64,000 nucleotides of DNA from Canna indica (lineage: Eukaryota > Streptophyta > Magnoliopsida > Zingiberales > Cannaceae). The translations under genes were made by a program, and so were the position numbers. The stretch lies in the NCBI GenBank assembly GCA_034359265.1, contig CP136891.1, forward strand, positions 51,266,001 through 51,330,000. The letters are read 5' to 3'. This document shows, piece by piece, positions 21,925 to 31,970 of the stretch. How positions within the stretch are numbered: position 1 is the stretch's first letter; every line of letters starts with the position of its first letter. The notes under the pieces are model-generated. The model was not told where the DNA came from. It saw only the letters and a list, made by a program, of their open reading frames with translations, and did no database searches.

Positions 21925-21940
21925 TGGTATCAGAGCAAGG
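21925..21940 (+). other. Primer-binding site, tRNA-Met type
   Basis: TGGTATCAGAGCAAGG two bases after the LTR end is complementary to the 3' end of initiator tRNA-Met, as usual for plant copia elements. Confidence 0.95.
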
Positions 21941-21979
21941 TTGTAGGATTAGATTTAACCATCTACCCTATAATTTAGA

Positions 21980-23620
21980 ATGTCTAGTGAAATCAAACTA
22001 GCTCAAGGGTCCTTTACTCATACTCCACCATTGTTTGATGGAAACAACTATGCTTATTGGAAGATACACAAGAATGGCTTCCTTCAATCACTAGGCATGG
22101 ATGTATGGAGAATGATTCAAGTAGAGTATAAGCAACCAACTAAGGATATGGATGATTGGGATCAAGAGGAAATTAGACTCTTTAATGCAAATGCAAAGGC
22201 CGTCAATGCACTATATTGTGGCCTATCAATTAATGAGTTTAATAGGATTTCCACTTGTAAGTCTACATATGAACTTTGGAAAGTCTTAGAGACTACACAT
22301 GAAGGGACTTCACAAGTTAAGGAATCAAAGATAAACCTACTCATGCATGATTATGAAATGTTCAAAATGTTATCGCATGAATCTATTGATGCTATGTATG
22401 CTCGCTTTCAAAATATTACAAATGGATTAGCTAACCTTGGTAGATACATAAGGGAAGAGGAGAATGTAAGGAAGCTCCTTCGTTCTCTTCCAAAAGCTTG
22501 GGAGCCCAAGGTCATCGCAATCATGGAAGCAAAGGATATGAGCACCTTAAAGATTACCGAGCTCATTGGGTCTCTTATGACACATGTGACCCATATGAAG
22601 CAATATAAGGAGATGATGCCCCCAAAGGCAAGACCATTGCCTTAAAAGCATCACACCGGGGTGAAGAACCCTCATCATCCAAGGAAGAGACGGATGATTT
22701 TGAAGAAATGGCAATGTTGGCAAGGAGACTCATGAGTTTCACGAGAGGAGGCATGAGAAAGGGAAAATGAGGCTACACATGCTTCAATTTCAACAAAACT
22801 GGGCATCTAAGGAAGGATTGCCCACTTCTCAAGATGGCTTCTACCTCCAACCCTCACAAGAAAGACAAATACAAGAGGAAGAAGAAGGCGATGATGGCAT
22901 CTTGGGATGAAAGTGAGTCTTCGTCAAGTGAAGAAGACTCCAAAAGTGAAAAGGCAAATCTTTGCCTCATGGCAAATGACAACGAGGTAAGATTTACTTT
23001 TGGCGAGCTTTCATTTATGCAAGAAGAACTAGAAAATGAATTTGATCAAATGCATGATGAATTTAATGCTATTAGGAAAAAGTTTAAAAAGCTTAAAATG
23101 GACAACAGATCTTTAGAGCTTGAAAATGATAACTTGCTACTTTCATGCAATGCATTAAGAAAAGAAGTAGATACCCTTAAGGAGGAAAAGCATGCCTTAG
23201 ATGATGCTAAGAAAAACTTAGAAAATGAAAACAAAAAATTGGAGAATAAAAACAAGTTCTTAAGTGATCAAGTAGAGCACTTGAATGATATAGCATGCTA
23301 AACTTAAAAAAGGAACTTTGCATGCTAAATGAAAAAATGACAACCTTACAAAATGTCATACCTAAGGTTGTACATGCTAGAAAGTCATCAAACAATCATG
23401 TTTATGCACACTTCCATGCTCACACACATAGCCCAAGAAAATTTAATGGAAGTTGCTTTTCATGTGGTATTTTGGGTCATATGGCTAGAGATTGTGCACT
23501 AAGGATGACTAAGATGACTTGGGTTCCTAAGATGACTAACACTCAAGGACCCAAGAAGATTTGGGTACCTAAAATTGTCTCTTCTCCTTTTGTAGATGAA
23601 GAAGCATCCTCAAGCAAGTA
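21980..23620 (+). pseudogene. gag: Sirevirus gag, broken
   Basis: The ATG at 21980 begins the capsid region with FDGNNYAYWKI and the UBN2-like block (YELWKVLETTHEGTSQVKESKINLL). A frameshift near 22625 and a TGA near 22768 precede zinc knuckle 1 (CFNFNKTGHLRKDC, second Cys replaced by Phe). A Ser/Glu-rich stretch and a long coiled coil (22980-23290) follow, then a stop and a frame change into zinc knuckle 2 (CFSCGILGHMARDC, intact, 23452-23495) and the IWVPK motif common before Sirevirus protease. Confidence 0.9.
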
Positions 23621-24180
23621 GAAGCACATGGATCTTGGATAGCGGTTGCTCAAAATACATGACGGGTGATATCAATCTCTTCGCAACCCTATCAAGCAAG
23701 GATGGTAGACAAGTGACATTTGGAGAAAATGCCAAAGGTAAGATTGCTGGCATTGGTGATATAGGTATACTCCCTTACACATGCATTAAAAATATTTTAC
23801 TAGTTGATGGGTTAAAGCACAACTTGATTAGCATATCTCAATTGTGTGATAATGGATATGTAGTCATTTTCGAAGCATCTAAATGCATCATTAGAAGTGC
23901 ACCATCTAATGATATTGTGTTTATTGGAATTAGGCAAGAAAATGTTTACACACAAGTCTTAAATGTTTTGCCTAATCCTCATGTTAGATACTTAGTTGCC
24001 ATGGAAAATGATTCTTGATTGTAGCATAGAAGGCTAGGACATGTTAGCATGAGCCTCATCCAAGAAATATCTAAAAAGGACTTAGTTAAAGGAATACCTA
24101 AGATAAAATTTGAAAAAGATAAACTTTGTGATGCATGTCAACATGGTAAACAAGTTAAGTCTTCATTTCATAGCATTAAT
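23596..24180 (+). pseudogene. Sirevirus protease and GAG-pre-integrase domain
   Basis: The protease active site WILDSGCSKYMTGD (about 23626-23670) is intact, as is LLVDGLKHNLISISQLCD. After two stops near 24016-24025 the frame resumes with HRRLGHVS and LCDACQHGKQVKSSFH, the zinc-binding pre-integrase motif. The protease overlaps the gag end in a different frame, which probably reflects a mutation rather than programmed frameshifting. Confidence 0.9.
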
Positions 24181-24880
24181 CAAGTGAGTACATCTAGAAC
24201 ACTTGAACTTGTGCACATGGAAAATTATATTGCTATGTTCTGGTTGATGATTTCTCAAGATTTACATAGGTGTTCTTTTTTGCTAAGAAAAATGAAACTT
24301 TTGATTTCTTAAAAAAAATTGCTAGTAGAGTTACAAATGAGAAAGAAATTTCAATTTTGAAAATTAGAAGTGATAATGGAGGAGAATTTAAAAATGAAAA
24401 GTTTTAAAAATGAAAAGTTTACCGAATTTTGTGATGAATTCGGTACTGAGCATACCTTTTCTTCCCCTAGAACCCCTCAACAAAATGGGGTGGTTGAGAG
24501 GAAGAATAGAACCTTACAACAGATGGCTAGAACCATGCTTTGTGAAAATAATTTGCCCAAATATTTTTGGGCCGAAGCTATAAATACCTTTGGTTATGTA
24601 CTTAATCGTGTTTTATTAAGACCTAAAATCAAGAAAACACCTTTTGAGCTTTGGAATGATTAAATCCCAAGTGTGGGATATTTTCGTGTTTTTGGATGTA
24701 AATGCTTTTATTTTAAACACTAAGGAGCATCTAGGAAAATTTGATTCTAAATCCGATGAAGGCATTTTCTTAGGTTACTCTAATAGTTCTAAGGCCTATA
24801 GAGTTTATAATCGTAGAACTATGATTGTTGAAGAATCTATGCATGTGACTTTTGATGAAACTAATGATTCTTCTTGAAAT
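24181..24880 (+). pseudogene. Sirevirus integrase core
   Basis: LELVHM is followed at once by sequence that normally lies some 15 codons further on, so the segment with the first catalytic Asp is deleted. SDNGGEF (second Asp) and GVVERKNRTLQQMAR (Glu) remain. A short direct duplication of the KNEKF codons lies at 24388-24420. A TAA near 24661 precedes the FDSKSDEGIFLGYS motif of the copia integrase C-terminus. Confidence 0.9.
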
Positions 24881-24889
24881 GTTAAGATT

Positions 24890-25960
24890 GTGAATGTAGG
24901 TGAGGAACTAACATTTCATGATAAAGAGGTTGAAGATGAAAACAATGAGGAAACTCACCATGAAGAACCCTCATCCTCAACTCTTCCTCAAGATGAAGAA
25001 GAAGAAGAAGAGGAAGCTTTACCACCTCTCCCCAAAGGGTACCGGTTGATAAGAGATCATCCAATGAATCAAGTCATTGGAGAACCATCAACGGGAGTGG
25101 TAACACGCTCTAAACTTAAGAATATTTGTCAATATGTAGCATTCATATCTCAAGTAGAGCCAAAAAATATTAAGGAAGCAATTGAAGATGAATTTTGGGT
25201 AATTACTATGCAGGAAGAACTTAATCAATTTGTTAGGAATGAAGTTTGGGACTTAGTACCTAGACCTAGCGGACAAACCGTAATTGAGACTAAATGGGTA
25301 TTTAGAAACAAGTTAGATGAAGGAGGTTTAGTCATTAGAAACAAAGCTAGGTTAGTGGCCCAAGGATACAATCAAGAAGGAATAGACTATAATGAAACTT
25401 ATGCTCCCGTAGCTAGATTAGAGGCAATTCGCATGCTTTTGGCCTATGCTACTTTTAAAGGTTTTAAACTCTTTCAAATGGATGTTAAAAGTTCTTTTTT
25501 AAATGGTTTTATCGATGAATAAGTTTATGTTGAACAACCCCGCGGATTTGAAAGTTTTGAGTTTCCAAATCATGTTTTTAAACTTAAAAAGGCTTTATAT
25601 GGTTTTAAAAAAGCCCCTAGGGCTTGGTATGAAAGGTTTTCCACATTTTTTATTGATCAAGGCTTTAGTATTGGAAAAGCCGATGTTTCTCTTTTTATAA
25701 AAATTAATGAAAATAATATTTTACTCGTGCAAATTGATGTTGATGATATAATATTTGGTGCTACTAATGAATGACTTTGTGAGTGGTTTGCAAAGTGCAT
25801 GCAATAAGAGTTTGAGATGAGCATGATGAGAGAAGTTTCCTTCGTAAATGAAGCCAAGTACAGAAAGGAGCTCATCAAAAGGTTTGGAATAAATGCAGCC
25901 AAGATAGCTTCTACACTAATGAGCACATCCATCAAGCTTGATAAAGATGAAGATGGTGTC
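24890..25960 (+). pseudogene. Sirevirus reverse transcriptase
   Basis: An acidic linker (EEEEEEEALPPLPKGYR) leads into RT: WDLVPRP, TKWVFRNKLDEGG, NKARLVAQGYNQEGIDYNETYAPVARLEAIR and FQMDVKSSFLNG. A TAA follows at about 25520, then KALYGFKKAPRAWYERF. The catalytic box reads DVDDIIFG where the minus-strand sister has YVDD. Downstream, the LGLQIKQ segment seen at 17590 is deleted and several stops follow. Confidence 0.92.
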
Positions 25961-26625
25961 AAAGTAGATGAAAAATGATATCGAGGTATGATTGGTAGCC
26001 TTCTCTATTTAACCGCAAGTAGACCCGATATTATGTTTAGTGTTTGTGCATGTGCTTGGTTTCAATCTTATCCAAAAATGTCTCACTTGACTGCGGTCAA
26101 ACGCATATTGAGAGATTTGAAAGGCACGGATGACTTAGGATTATGGTATCCATGTAATGCATCTTTTGATTTAATTGGTTTTTCGGATGCCGATTTTGCC
26201 GGGTGTAAAGTAGATCGAAAAAGCACTAGTGGGTGTTGTCAATTCCTATGAATGAGTCTTGTTTCTTGGTTCTCAAAGAAACAAAACTCGGTTGCACTTT
26301 CAACTACCAAAGCGGAATACATCGTTGCGGCTAGTTTTTGTGCACAAGTCCTTTGGATAAAACAAACCCTTTTAGATTATGGACTTAAGTATTCATGTAT
26401 ACCTATACATTGTGATAACACTAGTGCAATCAATTTAACAAAAAAATCTAATTTTACACTCTTGGACCAAGCACATTGATGTAAGGCACCACTTCCTTAG
26501 GGATAATGTAGCTAAGGGAAACCTATCCGTGGAATTCGTATCCATTGACAAGCAACTTGCGGATATATAAGTGAAGAAAGCTTTACAAGCTTAAGAATGC
26601 AATTCGGGATTTGTGCTTTTCCAAA
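25961..26625 (+). pseudogene. Sirevirus RNase H
   Basis: YRGMIGSLLYLTASRPDIMFSVC, GFSDADFAGCKVDRKSTSG, WFSKKQNSVALSTTKAEY and HCDNTSAINLTK are the successive copia RNase H motifs. A TGA at 26249 and frameshifts after 26450 break the frame. The last homology to the minus-strand copy ends near 26625. Confidence 0.9.
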
Positions 26626-26679
26626 TGTTTGAAAATTTATCTTTTGAAAAATTGCATTTCATGACGTATTATCACACTT

Positions 26680-27268
26680 AGGGGTGGAAATCTATGATGT
26701 GTCATGTCTAAACGTATCTCGTGTTGTAAAAGGTCAAACCCGAACCCAACCCTTTTATTTAAACGTGTCTGAATATGCAAACCCGGACCCGACCCTTTTA
26801 TTCCCGGGTTTACACGACTTGACACACTTAACCCATTTAAGTAAACGTGTCTAAATGTGTACATGTGTACACCTACATGATACAACACGATAAACACAAT
26901 TTCAATAGTGAACAAAATGAAAGTTACATGAAATTAAAAATTAAACATAGTAGAAAGACTATTAATAATAAGACATACCCAACATCCATAACTTTTTACT
27001 TATTATTATATATATCCTTATAAACAGGTAAATGGATTAAATAGGTTCGGTAACACGATTAAACACATTTAGTTAAATGAGTTTAATCGTGCTTATACGG
27101 GTTAAACGGGTTCAACCTGGATTAACATGATTATTTAAACGTGTTAATCCGGGTTGAACCCGTTTAATCAAATCACACGTTTAGCCAAACCCGAACCCGC
27201 GTAACTCCGTGTCGTATCGTGTCGTGTCGTGTCGGGTTATCGTGTCGTGTCAGAAATTGTCAGCCCTA
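26680..27268 (+). mobile_element. hAT-type MITE, 589 bp, TSD ATCACACT
   Basis: Termini TAGGGGTGGAAA and TTGTCAGCCCTA form short imperfect inverted repeats. Identical 8-bp flanks ATCACACT lie at 26672-26679 and 27269-27276, and the sister Sirevirus has a single copy at 16713-16720. No ORF. Near the right it has a 27-bp-arm hairpin (27102-27168) and TCGTG pentamer repeats. An 8-bp duplication and this terminal type suggest hAT. Confidence 0.9.
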
Positions 27269-27444
27269 ATCACACTTATGTATTGCCTTGTAATGGGGCT
27301 TTGCGACTTATCGATGTTTGCCTTCTATAGGCTTACATTAATAGGAAGGACTATAGTGGTAGATGATACTTGATTTTATGGTTTTCTTGGTTTTAATGAT
27401 GGAACTCATTAACAGTACCTTAATTTTTGCCCTTTTTGATTGAT

Positions 27445-27658
27445 GTCAAATGGGGGAGAAAAAGTAAGGACACATTTATTTTATGATGCATATAGATAGG
27501 GGGAGTTACAAGCATAATATGCATATTGATAGAGGGAGCATATGTTAAGTTGCAAACTAAGTTGCACATGCCTTAACTCAAACTCACAAATGATACTTAG
27601 AGTCTTCTTTTATATAAAAATTTCATGTTTTGTTTGTCATCATTAAAAAGGGGGAGAT
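27445..27658 (+). promoter_or_regulatory. Repeated polypurine tracts before the 3' LTR
   Basis: tgggggag (27450), tagggggag (27497), tagagggag (27531) and aaaaagggggagat (27645-27658); the last abuts the LTR. Confidence 0.85.
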
Positions 27659-28875
27659 TCTTGGCCCAAGGGTTCGATCTCTATTTTGATGATAACAAAC
27701 ATGTATTTAATATATGTGTTAAGTTTTGAGTTCAGGATGAGGTTACGATACGCGCGTGAATTTCGCTCGGAGAAACACAAAATCGTCAAAAAGGCTCGGA
27801 TGTAGCTTAAGTAGAGTTCATAAATCATCATGTAGATTCTATATAATATATCCCTAGGATCTCATCCCAAACCTATTTGTAAAGTTATCAGAGTCAAAAC
27901 TTGGTACGAAACCCATAAAAAAAAGCGTGTAACAAAACAAATGTAAAAAATAGCCTCAGCCTAGGTTCGGTCGACCAGTCGATCGACCGAACAAAGCAAG
28001 ATATTGGCAGTAGCCACTTTGATCGACCGGGTGGTCAACCGAACGAAGCCAAAAATTGGTAGTGGCTCACTCGATCGATCGAACAACAGAGGAAATTGGC
28101 AGTAGCCAATTCGGTCGACCGAATGTGACTGTAAAAGGGTAGAACCCCAATGGTCGTTGGGCAGTCGATTGATTAATCGACCAGCAAGTGACCGGTCGGC
28201 GTCCAACGGGCAAAAAAATGCCCGTTGGAGAGCTGTTGCATGTGAGGGGTTATAAATACCCCTCACCAACCTCTAAGAGAGATCCAAGCCCTCAAAGATT
28301 GATTTGTGCTCGCTTGCTCCATCGATTAGTTCATCCTCTTCAAGCGATCTTCTCATCTCAACTCCAGCAATGATGCAAGCTCACCATCTTGAAGAGTTGG
28401 AGACTTGGAAGGCTTTGGAAAGAGCTTACACTCTTGGTTTCATTTTTAGCTCGTTCTTGTCATTCTTCATTGTTCTTAAATTGTAATAGCTACTATTAGC
28501 TTGCTAGGTGTGCTAGTGTAAAGACTTAGGGTTTACTTTGTAGAATTGTGTTTTGCCTAGGTGAATAGGTTCGAGGCATTCTCAAAGGGTTGAGAAGGAA
28601 GGCCTCTGTTGTATTCAAAGGGAAACACATAATCTATAAAGTGTTGGTTAGAGTAGGCGATTGGCCGAACCACTATAACTACTCGTCTTTGCATTGCTTG
28701 TTTGATTGTGTTTATTTATCATTTATTACTCATCAAGCATTTCTATCTAGTAGCATGTTAATTTTGGTTGCATTACAAATCGAACTTGAAAGAAATCGAA
28801 TAGAAGCTAAAACTCACCCAACACTATTAACCCCCCCCCCCCCCCGCCCCTTCTAGTATGGGGATTCACTCAACA
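27659..28875 (+). repeat. 3' LTR of the full-length Sirevirus (F2)
   Basis: 1217 bp, beginning TCTTGGCCC (G of TG mutated) and ending ctcaaca. It lacks small segments present in the 5' LTR but keeps the TATA palindrome (28242-28266), the CCAACGGGCA hairpin (28203-28231) and the C run (28831-28845). Confidence 0.92.
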
Positions 28876-29183
28876 AAAGGGTTGAGAAGTGAGTCCTCAG
28901 TTGTATTCAATGGGAAACACATTGTCTATAAAGGATTGGTTAGAAATCCTTGGTGTGGAGCCAAGGTAGTTGAGTAGGCGATTGGCCGAACCACTATAAT
29001 CTTTCGAGTTTGCATTGCCTTATTTTATTACTTATAATTGCTTTTCATACTCGCTATCGCATATCATTTAGTCGCACTTAATTTGGGTTGAAGTTGGAAT
29101 TCATTTAAAAGAAATTGAATTGAAGTTAAAATTAACCCAATACTATTCAACCCCCCCTTTCTAGTGTGGGTATTTGAACAACA
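28876..29183 (+). repeat. Solo F2 LTR, right part
   Basis: Resumes the LTR broken at 20630 and ends gaacaaca at 29183, followed by ctaag (the left flank is ctatg). A solo LTR with a slightly decayed 5-bp duplication. Confidence 0.9.
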
Positions 29184-29676
29184 CTAAGTCCTCACTTAGC
29201 TCCCTGTCCATGGAGAACCTCAACTTCTCTAACTTCTCAATCAAATTGATTAGTTGGAGGACATGGGTCTCAACAAGAGTGTTATCCTCCATTTTGGCAC
29301 GAAAGAGTGGTTTAGATAGCTTGTACCTAGCTATCCTCATATGCTCACTATACAACAACTTGAGGTGATCAACAATAGCTTCGGTATCCAAATGTTCATA
29401 CTGCTTTTGCAACTCATCAAACATGGATGCCAGCATTATGCATTGAACAATGGTGCTATCTTCACTCCAAATTTCTTGCAGCTTCTCATAAGTCATCTTC
29501 TCTTCCTTGGTGTCATCCCCTTCCCAAAGGGGTGGCATCAGTCCTAGAGAATCAAGAATGTGAGACAAATTCTCATAAATGAGGATGATCCTCAAATTTC
29601 ACATCCAATCGATGTAATTTGGTCCAGTTAATTTATTTTAATTGATGAAGCAATCTAACGACGATAAAGGTGACAT
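29184..29676 (-). pseudogene. gag: Copia gag N-terminal part (outer element)
   Basis: On the minus strand the ATG at 29674-29676 opens a gag with a TAA shortly after it; the LTGPNYIDW motif and the capsid body follow (MLASMFDELQKQYEHLDTEA, ARYKLSKPLFRAKM, SMDRELSEDLVL). The frame runs into the solo LTR at 29184 and continues at 19735. This is a non-Sirevirus copia gag. Confidence 0.9.
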
Positions 29677-30231
29677 GATATGCTACAAAGAAAATAAAGG
29701 CATGAATGAATAGATATTACATGAATGTTTATTGAGGTCTTTTAACTAATGATGTCTCCCACTAATTTTCATGATTCCATAATACCCTCCAGTTTGGAAG
29801 CGGGAAGCCCTCGTTGGTAGACTTCCTTCGGGGAAGCCCACTTCTCCTACTCGGGTCTCGCATGTAACTCGACAAACCCTAATAGGTCCATGGGTAGGTA
29901 ACTCTTTACCGATCACATCACTATGTGACTTCCATATGTTTTCCCTCTAGGGCAACCAAGGCCTTGTGTGTGTACAACAAACCAAGGTGCCCTAGTTGAG
30001 TCGGACCCATTATTCGTATGCCCTAGCGAGAAAATAGCCACCCTTGAGTGTAGCTCAACAAGGTAAGTCATGTTCAAGCCGGTAGCAGAGGCACAAATCA
30101 GATATGTGCAACATGAGGTGCAACGTGTCTATCAACACAAAAGGCCCTGTGTGTGCATAACAAACCCGTTGTGATGATAGACACACTTGTCCCTCATAAC
30201 GATGGAAGGCATGACCGATATTCTTAATACC
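29677..30231 (-). other. Leader of the outer copia element, proximal part
   Basis: No ORF. It lies between the gag start and the Harbinger insertion; with 39906-40802 it makes a leader of about 1.45 kb between primer site and gag, long for a copia element. Confidence 0.5.
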
Positions 30232-30497
30232 TTAGGGTCTGTTTGTTACACCCGGTTTCGGGTTTTCGTTTGGCCCAAAACCGAAATTGGGTTTTCGTGA
30301 AACCTATTTTATACATGAAGCCCGAATTCTACTCGACGTAAAATTTGGGTTTTCGCGTAAACAATTTGAAATAGGCAGTGGCATACTTGTAAATAATTAT
30401 AACTGTTCTGCCCGTTTCTCAAAAATCAACAAAACCCGTGCATTCGACCACGCATCCTCGACATCTTTTGTGAGTGGCTATGTTGCATGCCACATAG

Positions 30498-31540
30498 GGA
30501 GAGGATGCCTTTTGTGCGCTGATGAAGGACTTAGTGCGGAGAGGCGATGCAGAGAATGGATTCAGACTGGACTCAGAGGGTGTGCTGAGGTTCAAAGATC
30601 GAATTGTGGTGCCAAATATGGCATAGGTGCGTAGACAAGTCCTGGAGTGGAGTCATCGTTCCACTTATACTATGCATCCGGGGGCCACCAAAATGTACCG
30701 AGATTTAAGACAACATTACTAGTGGAAGGGCATGAAAAGAGAGGTAGCAGAGTTTGTATCCAAATGTCTGGTCTGCAAGTAGGTAAAGGCCAAACACCTG
30801 AAGCCCGCGGGGCTGCTGCAGAACCTCGAAGTGCCCGAGTGGAAGTGGGTGAAAATCACCATGGACCTAGTGACCGGGTTGCTTAAGTCAAAAGGCGGCT
30901 TTAACTCCATTAGGGTGGTAGTTGACCGGTTAACCAAGACCACGCACTTCATTCCAGCAAAGATGACCTTTTCGTGGAGCAGTATGCCCGACTATTTTTA
31001 GACAGGATTGAGGCTTACCACGGTACCCCGGTGATGATCATATCAGATCGAGGTATCCAGTTCAAAGCCCGGTTTTGGCATTCTTTCCAAGAAGCCTTGG
31101 GCACCTAAGTGCGTTTCAGCACGGCTTTCCATCCGCAGACTGATGGACAGTCTGAGAGAACCATCAAAACCTTGGAAGACATGTTAAGGGCCTACGTTCT
31201 GGACCTAGCAAACAGTTGGGAGAAACACCTGCCATTGATCGAGTTCGCCTACAACAATAGCTATCACAGTAGCATTGGCATGGCTCCCTTCGAGGCTTTA
31301 TACGGGTGGTGGTGTAGGTCTCCTGTGGGCTAGTTTGAGATAGGAGAGACTCTCCTGGTTTCCGAACTTGGTTGAGGAGGCGGTGAAGAAGGTGCAGTTG
31401 ATAAAGGAAAGGCTGTTGACGGCTCAAAGTCGCCAGAAAATGTATGCCGATAAGAAAGCCAAAGAGTTGGAGTTCACTGAGGGTCACTTAGTATTCCTAA
31501 AGGTTTCTCCTATGAAAGGGGTGCTCCAATTTGGGAAGAA
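30498..31540 (+). pseudogene. Gypsy integrase (G2), broken
   Basis: The zinc domain (MHPGATKMYRDL...SKCLVCK) has TAG in place of a Trp and a Gln codon. KITMDLVTGL and SDRGIQF carry the first two catalytic positions in different frames. [17 protein letters not shown] (31130-31180) keeps the Glu. [21 protein letters not shown] follows, with a stop near 31333 and frame changes up to 31540. Confidence 0.88.
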
Positions 31541-31547
31541 AGGATAG

Positions 31548-31970
31548 TTGAGCCCTAGGTTCATTGGGTCTTTCCCTATCCTCAAGCGAAGAGGCGCGGT
31601 GGCTTATGAACTAGCTTTGCCTCCTAGTCTAAGTAGAGTTCATCCAGTTTTCCATGTATCAATGCTCCGGAGATATGTGAGGGATGAGTCCCATGTGATC
31701 GAGCCGGCTGCGGTTGAGGTAGACACGGCGGTCTCATATGAGGAGAACCCAGTGGAGATACTTGACCGGCAGATAAGGAAGCTGAGGTCCAAGGAGATTC
31801 CCTTGGTAAAAGTTAGGTGGGAGCACCACTCCGGACAAGAGGCCACTTGGGAGGTAGAGCGAGACATGAGAGAGTGCTACCCTTTCTTATTTGAAGAGCC
31901 GGTAAGTCCTTGTAACCCAACTAAATTTGAGGACAAATTTCCCTTAAGGGGGGAAGGTTGTAAGACCTGA
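31548..31970 (+). pseudogene. Integrase C-terminus and chromodomain (G2)
   Basis: Open for 140 codons: LSPRFIGSFPIL...RVHPVFHVSMLRRYV, then ILDRQIRKLRSKEIPLVKVRW and EATWEVERDMRECYPFLF. This is the best-preserved gypsy segment in the window. It ends across the polypurine tract (31946-31957) and the LTR start. Confidence 0.88.

Larger units (their letters stand above)
20631..28875 (+). mobile_element. Full-length Sirevirus (copia), LTR to LTR, inactivated
   Basis: 8245 bp: 5' LTR, primer site, gag, protease, integrase, RT, RNase H, repeated polypurine tracts and 3' LTR, in copia order (integrase before RT). Flanks aaaga (20626-20630) and aaagg (28876-28880) are the target duplication with one change; joining them restores the host LTR sequence seen at 21610-21630. 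It has no envelope-like ORF. Stops, frameshifts and deletions affect every domain. It holds a hAT MITE at 26680-27268. Confidence 0.95.

Noticed and set aside
26637..26915. 92-codon minus-strand ORF near the Sirevirus 3' end, a candidate antisense gene
   Set aside because: Most of it lies in the inserted MITE, and it shows no domain.
27102..27240. Short repeats resembling a CRISPR or satellite array
   Set aside because: They belong to the hAT MITE hairpin and its TCGTG pentamers; there is no regular spacer structure and this is a plant genome.
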